A stretch of 64,000 nucleotides of DNA from Notoacmeibacter sp. (GCA_019912385.1 JAIOIW010000043.1:1-64000), one strand, 5' to 3'. Shown: positions 8,368 through 17,591, numbered from the stretch's first letter. Notes: generated by a model from the letters alone, not told the origin. A program made the numbers and translations.

Positions 8368-9008
8368 ACCGTCATTCCTTTCCGGCCATAGGTGGCGCCT
8401 GTGTATCCGCGCGACAGGAAGAACGTCGCAGCATGCATCAGCCGGCTGAACGGAAAATAGATCAGCCAGCCGTTGACGAAGAATATGTGGAGAGCCCTCA
8501 GCGCGTCATTGGCTTCCTGCAGGGCAAGGCATCCGGTCAGCATGACGATGAAGGTGAGCCACGATCCGACATGATCGTCCCAATCGGAGATGAGCCGCAT
8601 CACCGGATCGGAAATGCGCCGCACCCAGAGCAGGATAAGCCCGGCAAAGGCGACTTCCGCGGCAACGATGAACCCCCAGCGCGGCAGTGCCGGCCAGCCG
8701 AAGCCGAGTATGCGCTCCTGGATGAATGCGACATGCGGTGCGGCGAATACCAGCAGCACGAACAGGCCGAGGTGAAAGCCGTAACCGCCGACAATGTGCA
8801 TCCAGGTGCGCTCGGCAAACAAGCCGCGCGGGAAGAAATGCCTGATATTGCCGGCAAGGAACCCGCCGGCGGCCGATCCCTTGGGCGGCGCGATATCGGG
8901 CTTGTGGCCGATACGGACGAGGCCGATCACCTTCCAGAGCACGCCGACGACGAAAACCGTGGCGGCCACATACCACATCGGACCTTCGGTGAATTCCAGG
9001 AATGTCAT
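8364..9008 (-). CDS. NarI/DsrM-like membrane cytochrome b subunit
   Basis: 214 residues with about five hydrophobic segments. The arrangement is similar to nitrate reductase gamma (NarI) and DsrM; histidines near residues 77, 97 and 157 in membrane segments are candidates for haem b ligands. It is expected to be the quinone-reactive membrane anchor for the adjacent HdrD/DsrK-like protein. The ATG at 9008 was chosen over an in-frame TTG at 9044; GGGA lies about 12 bases upstream. Coupled to the downstream gene by an ATGA overlap, and follows FdhC by 45 bases. Confidence 0.82.
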   Translation of the reverse strand: MTFLEFTEGPMWYVAATVFVVGVLWKVIGLVRIGHKPDIAPPKGSAAGGFLAGNIRHFFPRGLFAERTWMHIVGGYGFHLGLFVLLVFAAPHVAFIQERILGFGWPALPRWGFIVAAEVAFAGLILLWVRRISDPVMRLISDWDDHVGSWLTFIVMLTGCLALQEANDALRALHIFFVNGWLIYFPFSRLMHAATFFLSRGYTGATYGRKGMTV

Positions 9009-9053
9009 GTTCCAATCGTCCCGCTGTTGTCTGCCTGCCCACAAAGGGGGGCG

Positions 9054-10178
9054 CTAGACCTCGCCATGCGCCGCCTTGGCCTCGGCCATCGCGACGTCCT
9101 CGGTCGAGGCGCCCTCGTGCTCCGCGTGCCAGAGGTCATGATGCTCCCTGGCCCAGTTCTCGTCGACCGTGCCGCGGGTCATCCCTTCCAGGGCCCCCTC
9201 CATGCCGATCGTGCCCAGATAGACATGGCCGAGCGACACGGCAATCAGCACCACCGCGCTGACCGCATGGATGATGTTGACCCACTGCAACAACTCGCGG
9301 CCCGCCATGCCGCCACCCACCAACGGGGCGACGGTTTCCACGGCAAAGTCGGGAAACAGCATCGAAAGACCGCTTGTGCTGATCGCAAGGCCGCCGATGA
9401 TGGCCAGCCAGAACCACGACTTCTCGCCGAAATTGTACCGGCCGGAACTGGCATGGCCGCCGAGCAAGCCGCCCGCCTTGATCGCCCAGGCCAGATCGAC
9501 AAGCTTGTAGCCATTGCCGCGCACGAACAGGAAGAACATGGCAACAATGGCGACAAGGAACAGCGGGCCGAACAGATTGTGCCCCTGCATCGCCGCGCTC
9601 GCGACAAGCCCGAACGCCTCTGGCCCCATCACAGGCAGCAGGAACTCCCGCCCGAACAGCAGGATGACGCCGCTTATCGCAAGCAGCACGAATACGCTTG
9701 CCGTGAACCAGTGCACGACGCGCTCGCTCAGCGAGAAGCGGGGGATCACTTTCCCGCTCCTGCCGCCGGATATCGGGATCCTTCCGCGGATTGCGAAATA
9801 GGCCATCAGGATCACGATCACGGCGAGGATCAGCATCGCACCGTAATTGATGATGAAATTGTCGCGCAGCAGCCGCCAGTCCTGGCCCTGCGACTGGATG
9901 AGCGTTGCCGCATAGCCGTCAGGGATGGTCACCTTGCCGCTTTCGCCATGGCGTATTGCGCCCCAGACCTCCCCGTCGGAGGTCGCGCCAAGCGCGTTCC
10001 CCGGTACCTCGCCGCCGACGGGTTTCGTCACGTTGGTCACCGCGTTGGACGGTGGGCGGACGGAACTCTGCGCATGCGCGCCAAGGGCGATCGCCAGGAC
10101 CATTGCGAACGCGAGTAGAAGCGCGGCTGCGACCCGCGCCGGCCCTGCGCCGAACTTTCCGTGAATATCCAGCATCAT
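9054..10178 (-). CDS. fdhC: Formate dehydrogenase gamma subunit (cytochrome b556)
   Basis: 374 residues. It starts with a signal-like hydrophobic segment (residues 14-34, ending AHAQ), then a periplasmic stretch of about 80 residues, then a membrane span and the FdnI/FdoI-type four-helix cytochrome b domain (about residues 145-345; SERVVHWFTASVF, NLFGPLF, IIHAVSAVVLI, GHVYLG). Its conserved histidines ligate two haems b and it passes electrons to the quinone pool. The long N-terminal extension with a signal sequence is typical of alphaproteobacterial formate dehydrogenase gamma subunits. AGGAG five bases before the first of two tandem ATGs supports the start. Confidence 0.93.
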   Translation of the reverse strand: MMLDIHGKFGAGPARVAAALLLAFAMVLAIALGAHAQSSVRPPSNAVTNVTKPVGGEVPGNALGATSDGEVWGAIRHGESGKVTIPDGYAATLIQSQGQDWRLLRDNFIINYGAMLILAVIVILMAYFAIRGRIPISGGRSGKVIPRFSLSERVVHWFTASVFVLLAISGVILLFGREFLLPVMGPEAFGLVASAAMQGHNLFGPLFLVAIVAMFFLFVRGNGYKLVDLAWAIKAGGLLGGHASSGRYNFGEKSWFWLAIIGGLAISTSGLSMLFPDFAVETVAPLVGGGMAGRELLQWVNIIHAVSAVVLIAVSLGHVYLGTIGMEGALEGMTRGTVDENWAREHHDLWHAEHEGASTEDVAMAEAKAAHGEV

Positions 10179-10319
10179 TGTTGCTCCTGCGCCGGCATTG
10201 GCGGTGCCATTGTCGCCCCCGCCGAAAGCCGGTCAAGCGCAGACCCGCAGGCCGGGCCTTCGATCCTGGCTCTCCTCGTGGGCATGGGCGTGGGGCGGCT
10301 TGTCGCCGCCCCTGCCCTG

Positions 10320-10916
10320 TCAGCCGCCTGACTTTTGCGTATAGGCCGTGCCCCAGCCCCAGGCACCGGCGCCGAAGCCCCGCGCGACCACGCGTTCGCG
10401 ATAGATCGCGGAGACCACGTCGCCATCGCCGGCGAGAAGCGCCTTGGTCGAGCACATTTCCGCGCACAGCGGAAGCTTGCCCTCGGCCAGCCGGTTACGC
10501 CCGTATTTCTGGAACTCGATAGCCGAGTTGTCCTCCTCGGGGCCGCCGGCGCAGAAGGTGCACTTGTCCATCTTGCCGCGTGATCCGAAGCTGGACGCCT
10601 GCGGATACTGCGGCGCGCCGAACGGACACGCGTAGAAGCAATAACCGCAGCCGATGCACAGGTCCTTGGAGTGCAGCACGACGCCGTCTTCCGTCTGGTA
10701 GAAGCAATCCACTGGACAGACGGCCATGCACGGCGCATCCGAGCAATGCATGCAGGCGACCGAGATCGTCCGCTCGCCCGGTTTGCCGTCATTGATCGTG
10801 ACCACCCGGCGGCGGTTCACGCCCCACGGCACCTCGTGCTCGTTCTTGCACGCGGTCACGCAGGCATTGCACTCGATGCAGCGCTCGGCATCGCAGAGGA
10901 ATTTCATTCTAGCCAT
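10320..10916 (-). CDS. fdhB: Formate dehydrogenase iron-sulfur (beta) subunit
   Basis: 198 residues. Four 4Fe-4S motifs occur in the FdnH/FDH3-beta order: CIECNACVTACKNEH near the start, CMHCSDAPCMAVCP around residue 56, CIGCGYCFYACPFG around residue 87, and a CTFC...CAEMC region. It relays electrons from the catalytic subunit to cytochrome b. No membrane helix at the C-terminus, unlike E. coli FdnH. Preceded by GGGGAGGAATAGAAA, an ideal ribosome-binding site; 18 bases separate it from fdhA. Confidence 0.94.
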   Translation of the reverse strand: MARMKFLCDAERCIECNACVTACKNEHEVPWGVNRRRVVTINDGKPGERTISVACMHCSDAPCMAVCPVDCFYQTEDGVVLHSKDLCIGCGYCFYACPFGAPQYPQASSFGSRGKMDKCTFCAGGPEEDNSAIEFQKYGRNRLAEGKLPLCAEMCSTKALLAGDGDVVSAIYRERVVARGFGAGAWGWGTAYTQKSGG

Positions 10917-10934
10917 TTTCTATTCCTCCCCGGC

Positions 10935-13853
10935 TTAAGCCAGCTCGACACGGCAGAGCGTGGCCTTGGTTTCCTGCATCTGGGTGACCGAGTCGTAGCC
11001 ATAGGTCTGCGCCGTGTTCGACGCTTCGCCAAGGACATAGGGATCGGCCCCCGTTGGATACCGGTCGCGCCGGTCCTCGCCCTGGAACACGCCTCCGAAG
11101 TGGAAGGGGCAGAATACCACGCCCCTGCCCACGCGCTCCGTGATCATGGCCTGAATCTTGATCTTTCCGCCTTCCGGACTGTGCAGCCACACATCGTCCT
11201 TGTCGCGGATGCCAAGATCGTTGGCGTCGCCCGGATTGATCTCCACGAACATGTGTTGCTGCAGTTCGGCGAGCCACGGGTTGGACCGCGACTCGTCGCC
11301 GCCGCCTTCGTATTCGACCAGGCGCCCCGAGGTCATGATCAGCGGGAAGTCCTTGGAGAAGTCCTTCTGCTGGATCGACTTGTAGGCCGTCGGAACGCGC
11401 CAGAAGGTCTTGTCCTCGTAGGTCGAATAATCGGCGAGCAGGTCGCGCCGGTTCGTATACAGGGGTTCGCGATGGATCGGCACCGGATCTGGGAAGGTCC
11501 ACACCACGGCGCGGGCCTTGGCATTGCCGAAGGGCGCGCAGCCATGCTTGATCGCGACCCTCTGGATGCCGCCCGACAGGTCGGTTTTCCAGTTGACTCC
11601 GTCGATCTTTTCCTGGTCGTCGGAGCCGGCCACTTTTTTGATCGAGGCCATTTCATCGGCCGTCAGGTCACCGTCCCACCCGAGCTTGCGCAGCATGCCC
11701 ATGGTGAACTCCGGATAGCCGTCCTCGATCTCCGAACCGACCGGCCATGAGCCTTCGGCGAGCAGGTTCTGCCCGTCGCGCTCGACACCGAAACGTGCTC
11801 GGAAGCACAGGCCGCCTTCAGCCACCGGCATCGACGGATCGTAGAGGTTGGCCGTACCCGGATGGTTCAGCTCCGGCGTGCCCCAGCTTGGCCACGGCAG
11901 GCCGTAGAAGTCGCCGTCAGCCGGTCCGCCGACCGCCCTCAGCGTCGTCTTGTCGAAGGTCTGCTGGTTGGCCATGTGCATCTTCAACCGTTCCGGCGAC
12001 TGGCCGGTGTAGCCGATGGTCCACATGCCGCGGTTGATTTCGCGAAGCACGTCCTCGATCAGCGGCTCCTCGCCATTGACCTCGATGTTGCGGAACATGC
12101 GGTCCTCGAATCCGAATTTCTTCGCAAACTTGTAGGCGATAACGTGATCGGGCAGCGATTCGAACAGTGGCTCGACCACCTTTTCACGCCATTGCAGCGA
12201 GCGGTTGGACGCGGTCACCGAGCCGACGGTCTCGAACTGGGTCGAGGCCGGAAGCAGGTAGACGCCGTCCGTGCGATCGTGCAGCACCGCCGAGAAGGTC
12301 GGATACGGGTCGATGATGACCAGCGTGTCGAGCATACCCATCGCCTTCTGCATCTCCGGCAGGCGGGTCTGCGAGTTCGGCGCATGGCCCCAGAACACCA
12401 TCACCTTGGTGTTGTCGGGCTGCTCGAGGTTCTCCTTGGCCTCAAGGACGCCGTCAATCCAGCGCGAGACCGGTATCCCGTTCTCGTTCATCAACGCCTT
12501 GTCCTTGCCGTCCTTGCCTTTCATCGTGGCAAAACGGCCCTTCAGCCAGTCGAGGTCTTCTTCCCACACACGCGCCCAGTGCGCCCAGGAACCGGCAGCC
12601 AGGCCGTAATAGCCCGGCAGCGTATCGGCCAGCACGCCGAGGTCGGTCGCACCCTGGACGTTGTCATGGCCACGGAAGATGTTGGTTCCGCCGCCCGCCT
12701 TGCCCATGTTGCCGAGCGCCAGTTGCAGGATGCAATAGGCCCGCGTGTTGTCGTTACCGTTGGTGTGCTGCGTGCCGCCCATGCACCAGATGACGGTGCC
12801 GGGACGATTGTCGGCCATCAGCCGGGCCACACGATTCAACTGTGAACCGGGCACGCCTGTGACGTTCTCGGTTACTTCCGGCGTCCACTTGGCGACTTCC
12901 TTGCGGATCTCGTCCATCCCCCAGACGCGCTGCTGGATGAAGGTCTTGTCCTCCCAGCCATTGTCGAAGATGTGATAGAGAATGCCCCAGATGAGCGCCA
13001 CGTCCGTACCCGGACGGAAACGCACATATTCGTCGGCATGCGCGGCCGTGCGGGTGAACCGCGGGTCAAGCACGATCAGCGGCGCGTTGTTTTCTTCCTT
13101 CGCCTTCAGCAGGTGCAGCAGCGAGACCGGATGGGCCTCCGCCGGATTGCCGCCGATCAGGAAGATCGCCTTGGAATTGTGGATATCGTTGTAGGAGTTG
13201 GTCATCGCGCCATAGCCCCAGGTGTTCGCGACACCCGCGACCGTCGTGGAATGGCAGATGCGAGCCTGGTGGTCGACATTGTTCGTGCCCCAGTAGGCGG
13301 CGAACTTGCGCACCAGATAGGATTGCTCGTTGCTGTGTTTTGCCGAGCCGAGCCAGTAGACGGAATCGGGCCCCGAGGTCTCGCGCACCTGGAGCATCTT
13401 GTCGCCGATCTCGTTGATCGCATCGTCCCAGGAAAGGCGCTGCCATTTCCCGCCGACCAGTTTCATCGGGTACTTCAGGCGGCGTTCGCCGTGAGCATGC
13501 TCGCGCACCGCAGCGCCCTTGGCGCAGTGAGCCCCCAGATTGAAGGGAGAATCATAGCCCGGTTCCTGGCCGATCCAGACACCGTTGTTGACTTCCGCCA
13601 TGACCGTGCAGCCGACCGAGCAGTGGGTGCAAACCGTCTTCTTGACTTCGGCATTGGCCGGTGCGGCTGTACCTGCTGCTTCGGCTTTCCGAACCATGCC
13701 GCCCGACAGGGCCGATATGGCTGCCGCCCCGCCAATGGCAAGGCCGGACTGCTTGAGAAACGAACGGCGGTCCACCGTTGCGTTGCCAAGCCCGGAAAGC
13801 GCAGACGACAGCAGGGGGCCTCTCGCTACCCCGTTTGTCTTCTTCCTGAGCAT
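10935..13853 (-). CDS. fdhA: Formate dehydrogenase catalytic (alpha) subunit, Tat-exported, Cys-type
   Basis: 972 residues, molybdopterin (bis-MGD) oxidoreductase oxidising formate to CO2 in the periplasm. A twin-arginine signal is visible (RR at residues 29-30, RRSFLKQSG). The 4Fe-4S ligands are C75, C78, C82 and C110. The metal ligand position in HQARICHS is a cysteine (C200) followed by the catalytic-type histidine, so no selenocysteine is needed. Length and domain order match the FdnG/FdoG family fused without a stop. The nearby tungstate transporter hints that the metal may be W rather than Mo. The gene follows the small Tat-target protein by 55 bases and leads directly into fdhB and fdhC. 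Confidence 0.95.
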   Translation of the reverse strand: MLRKKTNGVARGPLLSSALSGLGNATVDRRSFLKQSGLAIGGAAAISALSGGMVRKAEAAGTAAPANAEVKKTVCTHCSVGCTVMAEVNNGVWIGQEPGYDSPFNLGAHCAKGAAVREHAHGERRLKYPMKLVGGKWQRLSWDDAINEIGDKMLQVRETSGPDSVYWLGSAKHSNEQSYLVRKFAAYWGTNNVDHQARICHSTTVAGVANTWGYGAMTNSYNDIHNSKAIFLIGGNPAEAHPVSLLHLLKAKEENNAPLIVLDPRFTRTAAHADEYVRFRPGTDVALIWGILYHIFDNGWEDKTFIQQRVWGMDEIRKEVAKWTPEVTENVTGVPGSQLNRVARLMADNRPGTVIWCMGGTQHTNGNDNTRAYCILQLALGNMGKAGGGTNIFRGHDNVQGATDLGVLADTLPGYYGLAAGSWAHWARVWEEDLDWLKGRFATMKGKDGKDKALMNENGIPVSRWIDGVLEAKENLEQPDNTKVMVFWGHAPNSQTRLPEMQKAMGMLDTLVIIDPYPTFSAVLHDRTDGVYLLPASTQFETVGSVTASNRSLQWREKVVEPLFESLPDHVIAYKFAKKFGFEDRMFRNIEVNGEEPLIEDVLREINRGMWTIGYTGQSPERLKMHMANQQTFDKTTLRAVGGPADGDFYGLPWPSWGTPELNHPGTANLYDPSMPVAEGGLCFRARFGVERDGQNLLAEGSWPVGSEIEDGYPEFTMGMLRKLGWDGDLTADEMASIKKVAGSDDQEKIDGVNWKTDLSGGIQRVAIKHGCAPFGNAKARAVVWTFPDPVPIHREPLYTNRRDLLADYSTYEDKTFWRVPTAYKSIQQKDFSKDFPLIMTSGRLVEYEGGGDESRSNPWLAELQQHMFVEINPGDANDLGIRDKDDVWLHSPEGGKIKIQAMITERVGRGVVFCPFHFGGVFQGEDRRDRYPTGADPYVLGEASNTAQTYGYDSVTQMQETKATLCRVELA

Positions 13854-13908
13854 TTCTCTCTCCGTGATCTATGCGGACTCCGCATGAAATTGCGTTTGTC
13901 CCGCCAGG

Positions 13909-14106
13909 TCAGAACCGGGCGGATTTGTAGAAGGCTTTCACATGATCGGTTTCGCGGTACCCGCTCCCGCCCTTTGCGGGCGCGGCTTCAATCGCCTCTG
14001 CCGGCTTGCCGGTCACGAGCGCGGCGCTGCCCGCAACCGTGCCGAGTCCGGCAAATTTGAGGAAACCGCGACGATCGGTTTTCGCCGAGCCTGTCTCGAT
14101 GGCCAT
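13909..14106 (-). CDS. Small Tat-target protein of formate dehydrogenase regions
   Basis: 65 residues. It carries a twin-arginine motif (DRRGFLKFAGLG) and hydrophobic core followed by a short polar tail ending with an aromatic KAFYKSARF. This is the pattern of the family known as formate dehydrogenase region TAT target (TIGR02811). Its function is unknown; suggestions include a small structural subunit or assembly partner. The ATG at 14106 has AGAGGAGG upstream; longer in-frame starts lack it. It lies between the TorD-like chaperone and fdhA in one operon. Confidence 0.85.
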   Translation of the reverse strand: MAIETGSAKTDRRGFLKFAGLGTVAGSAALVTGKPAEAIEAAPAKGGSGYRETDHVKAFYKSARF

Positions 14107-14193
14107 TCCATCCTCCTCTTGACGCCACGCAGTCCGTATTCCGTGCATCCGGTCCGCGGCTTTCCCGGATGCCAATAACCGAACCCTGGAGCC

Positions 14194-14799
14194 TCACATC
14201 GCGAATGCAGAGCCTTCGAGTTCGATAAACAGTTCACCAACTCTCCCCAAGGCACTGTAAAGATGGGCGCTTTTTGCCTTCTGAAGATCGGCATAGAAAT
14301 GCGGCATCCAGCTTGCGACATGATCGCGGAAAAACACTTCCTGGACGTCGAGCGGCTGGGGGGCGCCAAAGTCACCTTCGATCAGGCCCGCCATCATTTC
14401 CATCAACGCACCGGCATGGTCCTCTGGTTCCTTCACCGAAGGATCGCGCTCGATGCCGAGTTCCGCCATTCGGTTGCGCAGCCTCGCCAGCGGCTTTTCA
14501 TTGAGAAAGCCGGTGAGATAGTAGGAAGCATAGGGGAGCACTTCACCACGGCCTAGCCCGATGAAAAGGTCCTGATATTCCTCGGCGGCGCGGCGCTCGT
14601 CCGTTGCGCGGGCAGCATCGGCGAGCGCGCCGAGCGCATTGCCCAGTTCGGTGCCATCGCCGCCAAGCGACGAAAGGATTTCGAGAAAAGGTTGATCGGC
14701 AGGCCTGGAAAGCGCACGGGCGAGCAACCGGTACATATTCGCCCTGAGGCGATCGACATCCTGAATCGCCGCATGTTCCAGAATCGTTTCCAAGCTCAA
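14194..14799 (-). CDS. TorD/DmsD-family molybdoenzyme chaperone
   Basis: 201 residues, all alpha-helical. The hallmarks are present: RANMYRLLARALSRP at the N-terminus, EEYQDLFIGLGRGEVLPYASYYLTG around residues 72-96, and EPEDHAGALMEMM around residue 125 (the conserved E-x-x-D-H segment). Family members bind the Tat signal peptide of a molybdoenzyme, hold it until cofactor insertion is complete and prevent premature export. As the first gene of the formate dehydrogenase operon it is expected to serve FdhA and possibly the small Tat-target protein. Confidence 0.9.
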   Translation of the reverse strand: MSLETILEHAAIQDVDRLRANMYRLLARALSRPADQPFLEILSSLGGDGTELGNALGALADAARATDERRAAEEYQDLFIGLGRGEVLPYASYYLTGFLNEKPLARLRNRMAELGIERDPSVKEPEDHAGALMEMMAGLIEGDFGAPQPLDVQEVFFRDHVASWMPHFYADLQKAKSAHLYSALGRVGELFIELEGSAFAM

Positions 14800-15032
14800 T
14801 CCGAAGTCCTCCCCGCTTCGAATTCAAAACAAAAACGACCAACACGCAAATCATTCTTACGCTGCGGCGCATTAATTCATATATCACTATTCATTGAGAT
14901 TTTATTCGACCCGACGCCTGTCCGCTCAATGCATCGGAACGCAGCCGCATTTCGAAATGACCCGCCGATCGCTCGCCCCCTTGATGGCTTCGCCGGCGTC
15001 TGCAACAACCTTGGCAATGCCAGGAGCAAGCC
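14800..15032. promoter_or_regulatory. Divergent control region between formate dehydrogenase operon and the Mo/W-type regulator
   Basis: 233-base gap with both neighbouring genes transcribed outwards. It is the most AT-rich part of the block, around 14840-14910, and contains a direct repeat of ATTCAT at 14875-14880 and 14889-14894 (14-bp period). This is the expected place for both promoters and for operators of the adjacent HTH/PBP-like regulator. No canonical ModE box was found by eye. The boundaries of the promoter elements cannot be fixed from sequence alone. Confidence 0.45.
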
Positions 15033-15896
15033 ATGCCGGATTACCTGACAACAAAGGAAGTCGCCGAATTGCTGCGCATCAAGGAACGCAAGGTCTATGA
15101 CCTGGCGTCGTCCGGCGTCCTCCCCTGCTCCAAGGCGATCGGCAAATTGCTTTTTCCCCGGGACAAGATCGACGCCTGGATCGCCCGCAACGCCGGCGCG
15201 GCAATGGTGAGTGCGCGTCCCAACGTCTTTCTCGGCAGCCACGATCCCCTGCTCGAATGGACATTGCGCGAATCGCGTTGCGCAATAGCCACCTTGTTCG
15301 ACAGCAGCGCCGACGGACTTGCCCGGTTTGAAAACGCCGAAGGCATCGCGGCCGGTATCCATCTCCCCGGGATGGCCGAGGCGGAGTGGAACGTCGACGC
15401 GGTTGCCACCTCGTTTGAAAATGGACCGGTCGTGCTTGTCGAATGGGCATGGCGCAGCCGTGGCATCGCGCTGCGCGAAAACGCCGGCACGGTTGCTTCG
15501 CTGGCCGATCTGAAGGGGCTGCGCGTCGTGCCGCGGCAGGAAAACGCCGGCGCCCAGCGCTTTCTGGAGCGCCGGCTGGCGCACGAAGGGTTATCGCTCG
15601 ACGATCTTCAGCTGACCGCCCCGGCCCTGAGTGAATCCGATCTCGCCCAGGCGGTCGCCTCGGGCGCGGCGGACGCGGGCTTCGCCCTTCAGTGTGTGGC
15701 CGCAAGCCACAAGCTTGCCTTCGTACCGGTCGCACGCGAGCGCTTCGATATCCTGGTCGACCGCCGGGCCTATTTTGAACCGCCCTTCCAGGCGCTGTTG
15801 ACGTTCTGCCGCTCACAGCGCTTCGCGGACAAGGCAAACGAACTCCAGGGCTATGACATTTCCGGTTTCGGGACGGTGCGTTTCAACGGCGCGTGA
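15033..15896 (+). CDS. Transcriptional regulator: excisionase-type HTH fused to a periplasmic-molybdate-binding-like domain
   Basis: 287 residues. Residues 1-55 form a MerR/excisionase-type HTH (DYLTTKEVAELLRIKERKVYDLASSG, then PRDKIDAWI). Residues about 70-285 resemble the cytoplasmic PBP-like domain seen in molybdate-responsive regulators (COG1910 type), ending with the typical YDISGFGTVRF. Such proteins bind molybdate, tungstate or a related ligand and control oxyanion uptake or molybdoenzymes. It stands between the formate dehydrogenase operon and the tungstate transporter genes, so it probably coordinates metal supply with enzyme production. Ligand identity is inferred from context. Confidence 0.85.
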   Translation: MPDYLTTKEVAELLRIKERKVYDLASSGVLPCSKAIGKLLFPRDKIDAWIARNAGAAMVSARPNVFLGSHDPLLEWTLRESRCAIATLFDSSADGLARFENAEGIAAGIHLPGMAEAEWNVDAVATSFENGPVVLVEWAWRSRGIALRENAGTVASLADLKGLRVVPRQENAGAQRFLERRLAHEGLSLDDLQLTAPALSESDLAQAVASGAADAGFALQCVAASHKLAFVPVARERFDILVDRRAYFEPPFQALLTFCRSQRFADKANELQGYDISGFGTVRFNGA

Positions 15897-15902
15897 AAAG
15901 AA

Positions 15903-15936
15903 GGCGGGCGGAAGCGCCGATCCGCTCCCGCCCGCC
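15903..15936. terminator. Bidirectional hairpin terminator between regulator and tupA
   Basis: Inverted repeat with 14-base arms (15903-15916 and 15923-15936) around a 6-base loop; 13 of 14 pairs match, and the arms are almost all G/C. It lies in the 61-base gap between two convergent genes and could end transcription from both sides. There is no long T-tract, so efficiency is uncertain. Confidence 0.7.
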
Positions 15937-15957
15937 CATCGTCGCAGTTCGGATATT

Positions 15958-16803
15958 CTACCCGGCCTTCATCTGCGCTCTGTCGGCACTGGGGAAAAAG
16001 AGCGGCTGGCCGTTGATCTTGTAGCTGCCGATGGCGTCCTGCCCCTCATTCGACAGCAACCAATCGATGAAGGCCTGGCCTTCCGCCACCTTTACCGAAG
16101 GGCACTTGTCCGGATTGACCAGGATGACGCCGTATTGGTTGAACAGCGCCTTGTCGCCCTCCACTGCAATCGTGAAATCGCCCTTGTTGACAAACGAGAT
16201 CCAGGTTGCCCGGTCGGTCAGCACATAGGCGCCCATGCCGACGCCGGCATTGAGCGTCGCGCCCATGCCCGAACCCGTGGAGCGGTACCAGTCGCCCGAA
16301 CTTTCGGACGGATCGATGCCGGCCGCGTTCCACAACGCGATTTCCTTCTTGTTCGTGCCCGAATCGTCGCCGCGCGAGGCGAACAGCGCCTTGGCTTCGG
16401 CGATCTTCGCCAGCGCCGTCATCGCGTCATTCGAGCCGCTGACTCCGGCGGGATCGGCGGCCGGTCCGACGATAACAAAGTCATTGTACATCAGGTCAAA
16501 GCGCTTGACGCCGTATCCTTCAGCAACGAATTTCTCCTCCGAGGCCTTTGCATGAACGAGCAGCACGTCGGCGTCGCAGTTCTGCGCATTCTTGATCGCC
16601 TGGCCGGTGCCCACCGCCACGACATTGACCTTGATGCCCGACGCCTTCTCGAAGGCCGGCAGAAGATAGTCGTAGAGGCCGGAATTGGCAGTCGAGGTCG
16701 TCGATTGCACGAGGATCGACTTGTCCTGCGCATTCGCGGGGGAAAATGCGGCCATGACGCCGGCAAGCGCCGCCAGGCCGAGCCATATTGCCGTGGATTT
16801 CAT
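15958..16803 (-). CDS. tupA: Tungstate ABC transporter substrate-binding protein
   Basis: 281 residues. A Sec signal peptide (KSTAIWLGLAALAGVMA, cleaved after ANAQ) leads into the TupA/WtpA-like fold. The signature is the TTST run in VQSTTSTANSGL that contacts the oxyanion, followed by VGTGQAIKNAQNCDADVLLVH. It binds tungstate (or molybdate) in the periplasm with high selectivity in characterised relatives. The ATG at 16803 has GGGAGA upstream; an in-frame TTG further up was rejected. It is the last gene of the tupBCA operon, 17 bases after the ATPase gene. Confidence 0.9.
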   Translation of the reverse strand: MKSTAIWLGLAALAGVMAAFSPANAQDKSILVQSTTSTANSGLYDYLLPAFEKASGIKVNVVAVGTGQAIKNAQNCDADVLLVHAKASEEKFVAEGYGVKRFDLMYNDFVIVGPAADPAGVSGSNDAMTALAKIAEAKALFASRGDDSGTNKKEIALWNAAGIDPSESSGDWYRSTGSGMGATLNAGVGMGAYVLTDRATWISFVNKGDFTIAVEGDKALFNQYGVILVNPDKCPSVKVAEGQAFIDWLLSNEGQDAIGSYKINGQPLFFPSADRAQMKAG

Positions 16804-16820
16804 GAACCGTGTCTCCCTTT

Positions 16821-17591
16821 TCAATTTCCGTTGACGATCTGGCCGTCGAGATATGCGCGCGCCGCCGGCGTAGCCGGGTTCGCGAAGAACGCTGCAGCAT
16901 CCGCCTGCTCGACGACCTTGCCCGCATGAAGGAACACGATTTCGGAAGCCAGCCGCCGCGCCTGGCCGACATCATGGGTGATCATGATGATCTTCGTTCC
17001 CCCGGTTGACGCCGAACGTACGATCGTCTCGATGGCGAGGACCGACGAGGGATCGAGACTGGCCGTTGCCTCGTCGAGAAACAGCACCTCCGGCGCGCAG
17101 GCCAGGGCGCGCGCGAGCGCGAGCCGCTGCTGCTCTCCGCCCGAAAGAAGCCGCGCCGGCCGCCCGGCGAGCGCGGAAAGGCCGACATGGTCGAGCAGTT
17201 CCTCGCGGCGCCCCGGTCGGTCCCTGCCGCGCGCCTTCAACGCGAAATCGATGTTGGCGGCTACCGAACGGCGCAGCAGCACGGGTTTCTGGAACACCAT
17301 CGCCTGGCGCGCGCGAATGCCCGCATCGATCGGCCTGCCGCTCCACGTCACGGCGCCGCCTGCCGGCTCGATCAGCCCGTGCAGCAGGCGCAGGAGCAGG
17401 CTCTTGCCCGCACCGTTGAAGCCGATGATCGCGGTGATTCCGTCGCGGCAGAACTCGAGATCGACCCCGTCTATCAGCGCCTTGCCGCCGGCACCGTAGT
17501 TCAGGCCGCGGCACGCCAGCGCATGCACGGCAGGCACCGTTGCCGGCCCGGTGGTCGTCGGAAAGGGCAACACGCGATCATGCATAGGCAT
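16821..17591 (-). CDS. tupC: Tungstate ABC transporter ATP-binding protein
   Basis: 256 residues. Walker A is GFNGAGKS, the signature LLSGGEQQRLALARALA and Walker B VLFLDEATASLD, with an H-loop histidine in MITHD. It powers tungstate import through TupB. Two in-frame ATGs, at 17591 and 17585, could both be starts; the first is annotated. It overlaps the end of tupB by 14 bases, so translation is likely coupled. Confidence 0.9.
   Translation of the reverse strand: MPMHDRVLPFPTTTGPATVPAVHALACRGLNYGAGGKALIDGVDLEFCRDGITAIIGFNGAGKSLLLRLLHGLIEPAGGAVTWSGRPIDAGIRARQAMVFQKPVLLRRSVAANIDFALKARGRDRPGRREELLDHVGLSALAGRPARLLSGGEQQRLALARALACAPEVLFLDEATASLDPSSVLAIETIVRSASTGGTKIIMITHDVGQARRLASEIVFLHAGKVVEQADAAAFFANPATPAARAYLDGQIVNGN

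Noticed and set aside
8433-10118. 561-codon plus-strand open frame opposite the NarI-like gene and FdhC
   Set aside because: Antisense shadow of membrane genes; product is His/Arg/Gln-rich and unlike any family.
13241-13270. Possible selenocysteine codon in FdhA
   Set aside because: The metal-ligand position is an ordinary cysteine codon in HQARICHS, and the frame has no internal TGA.
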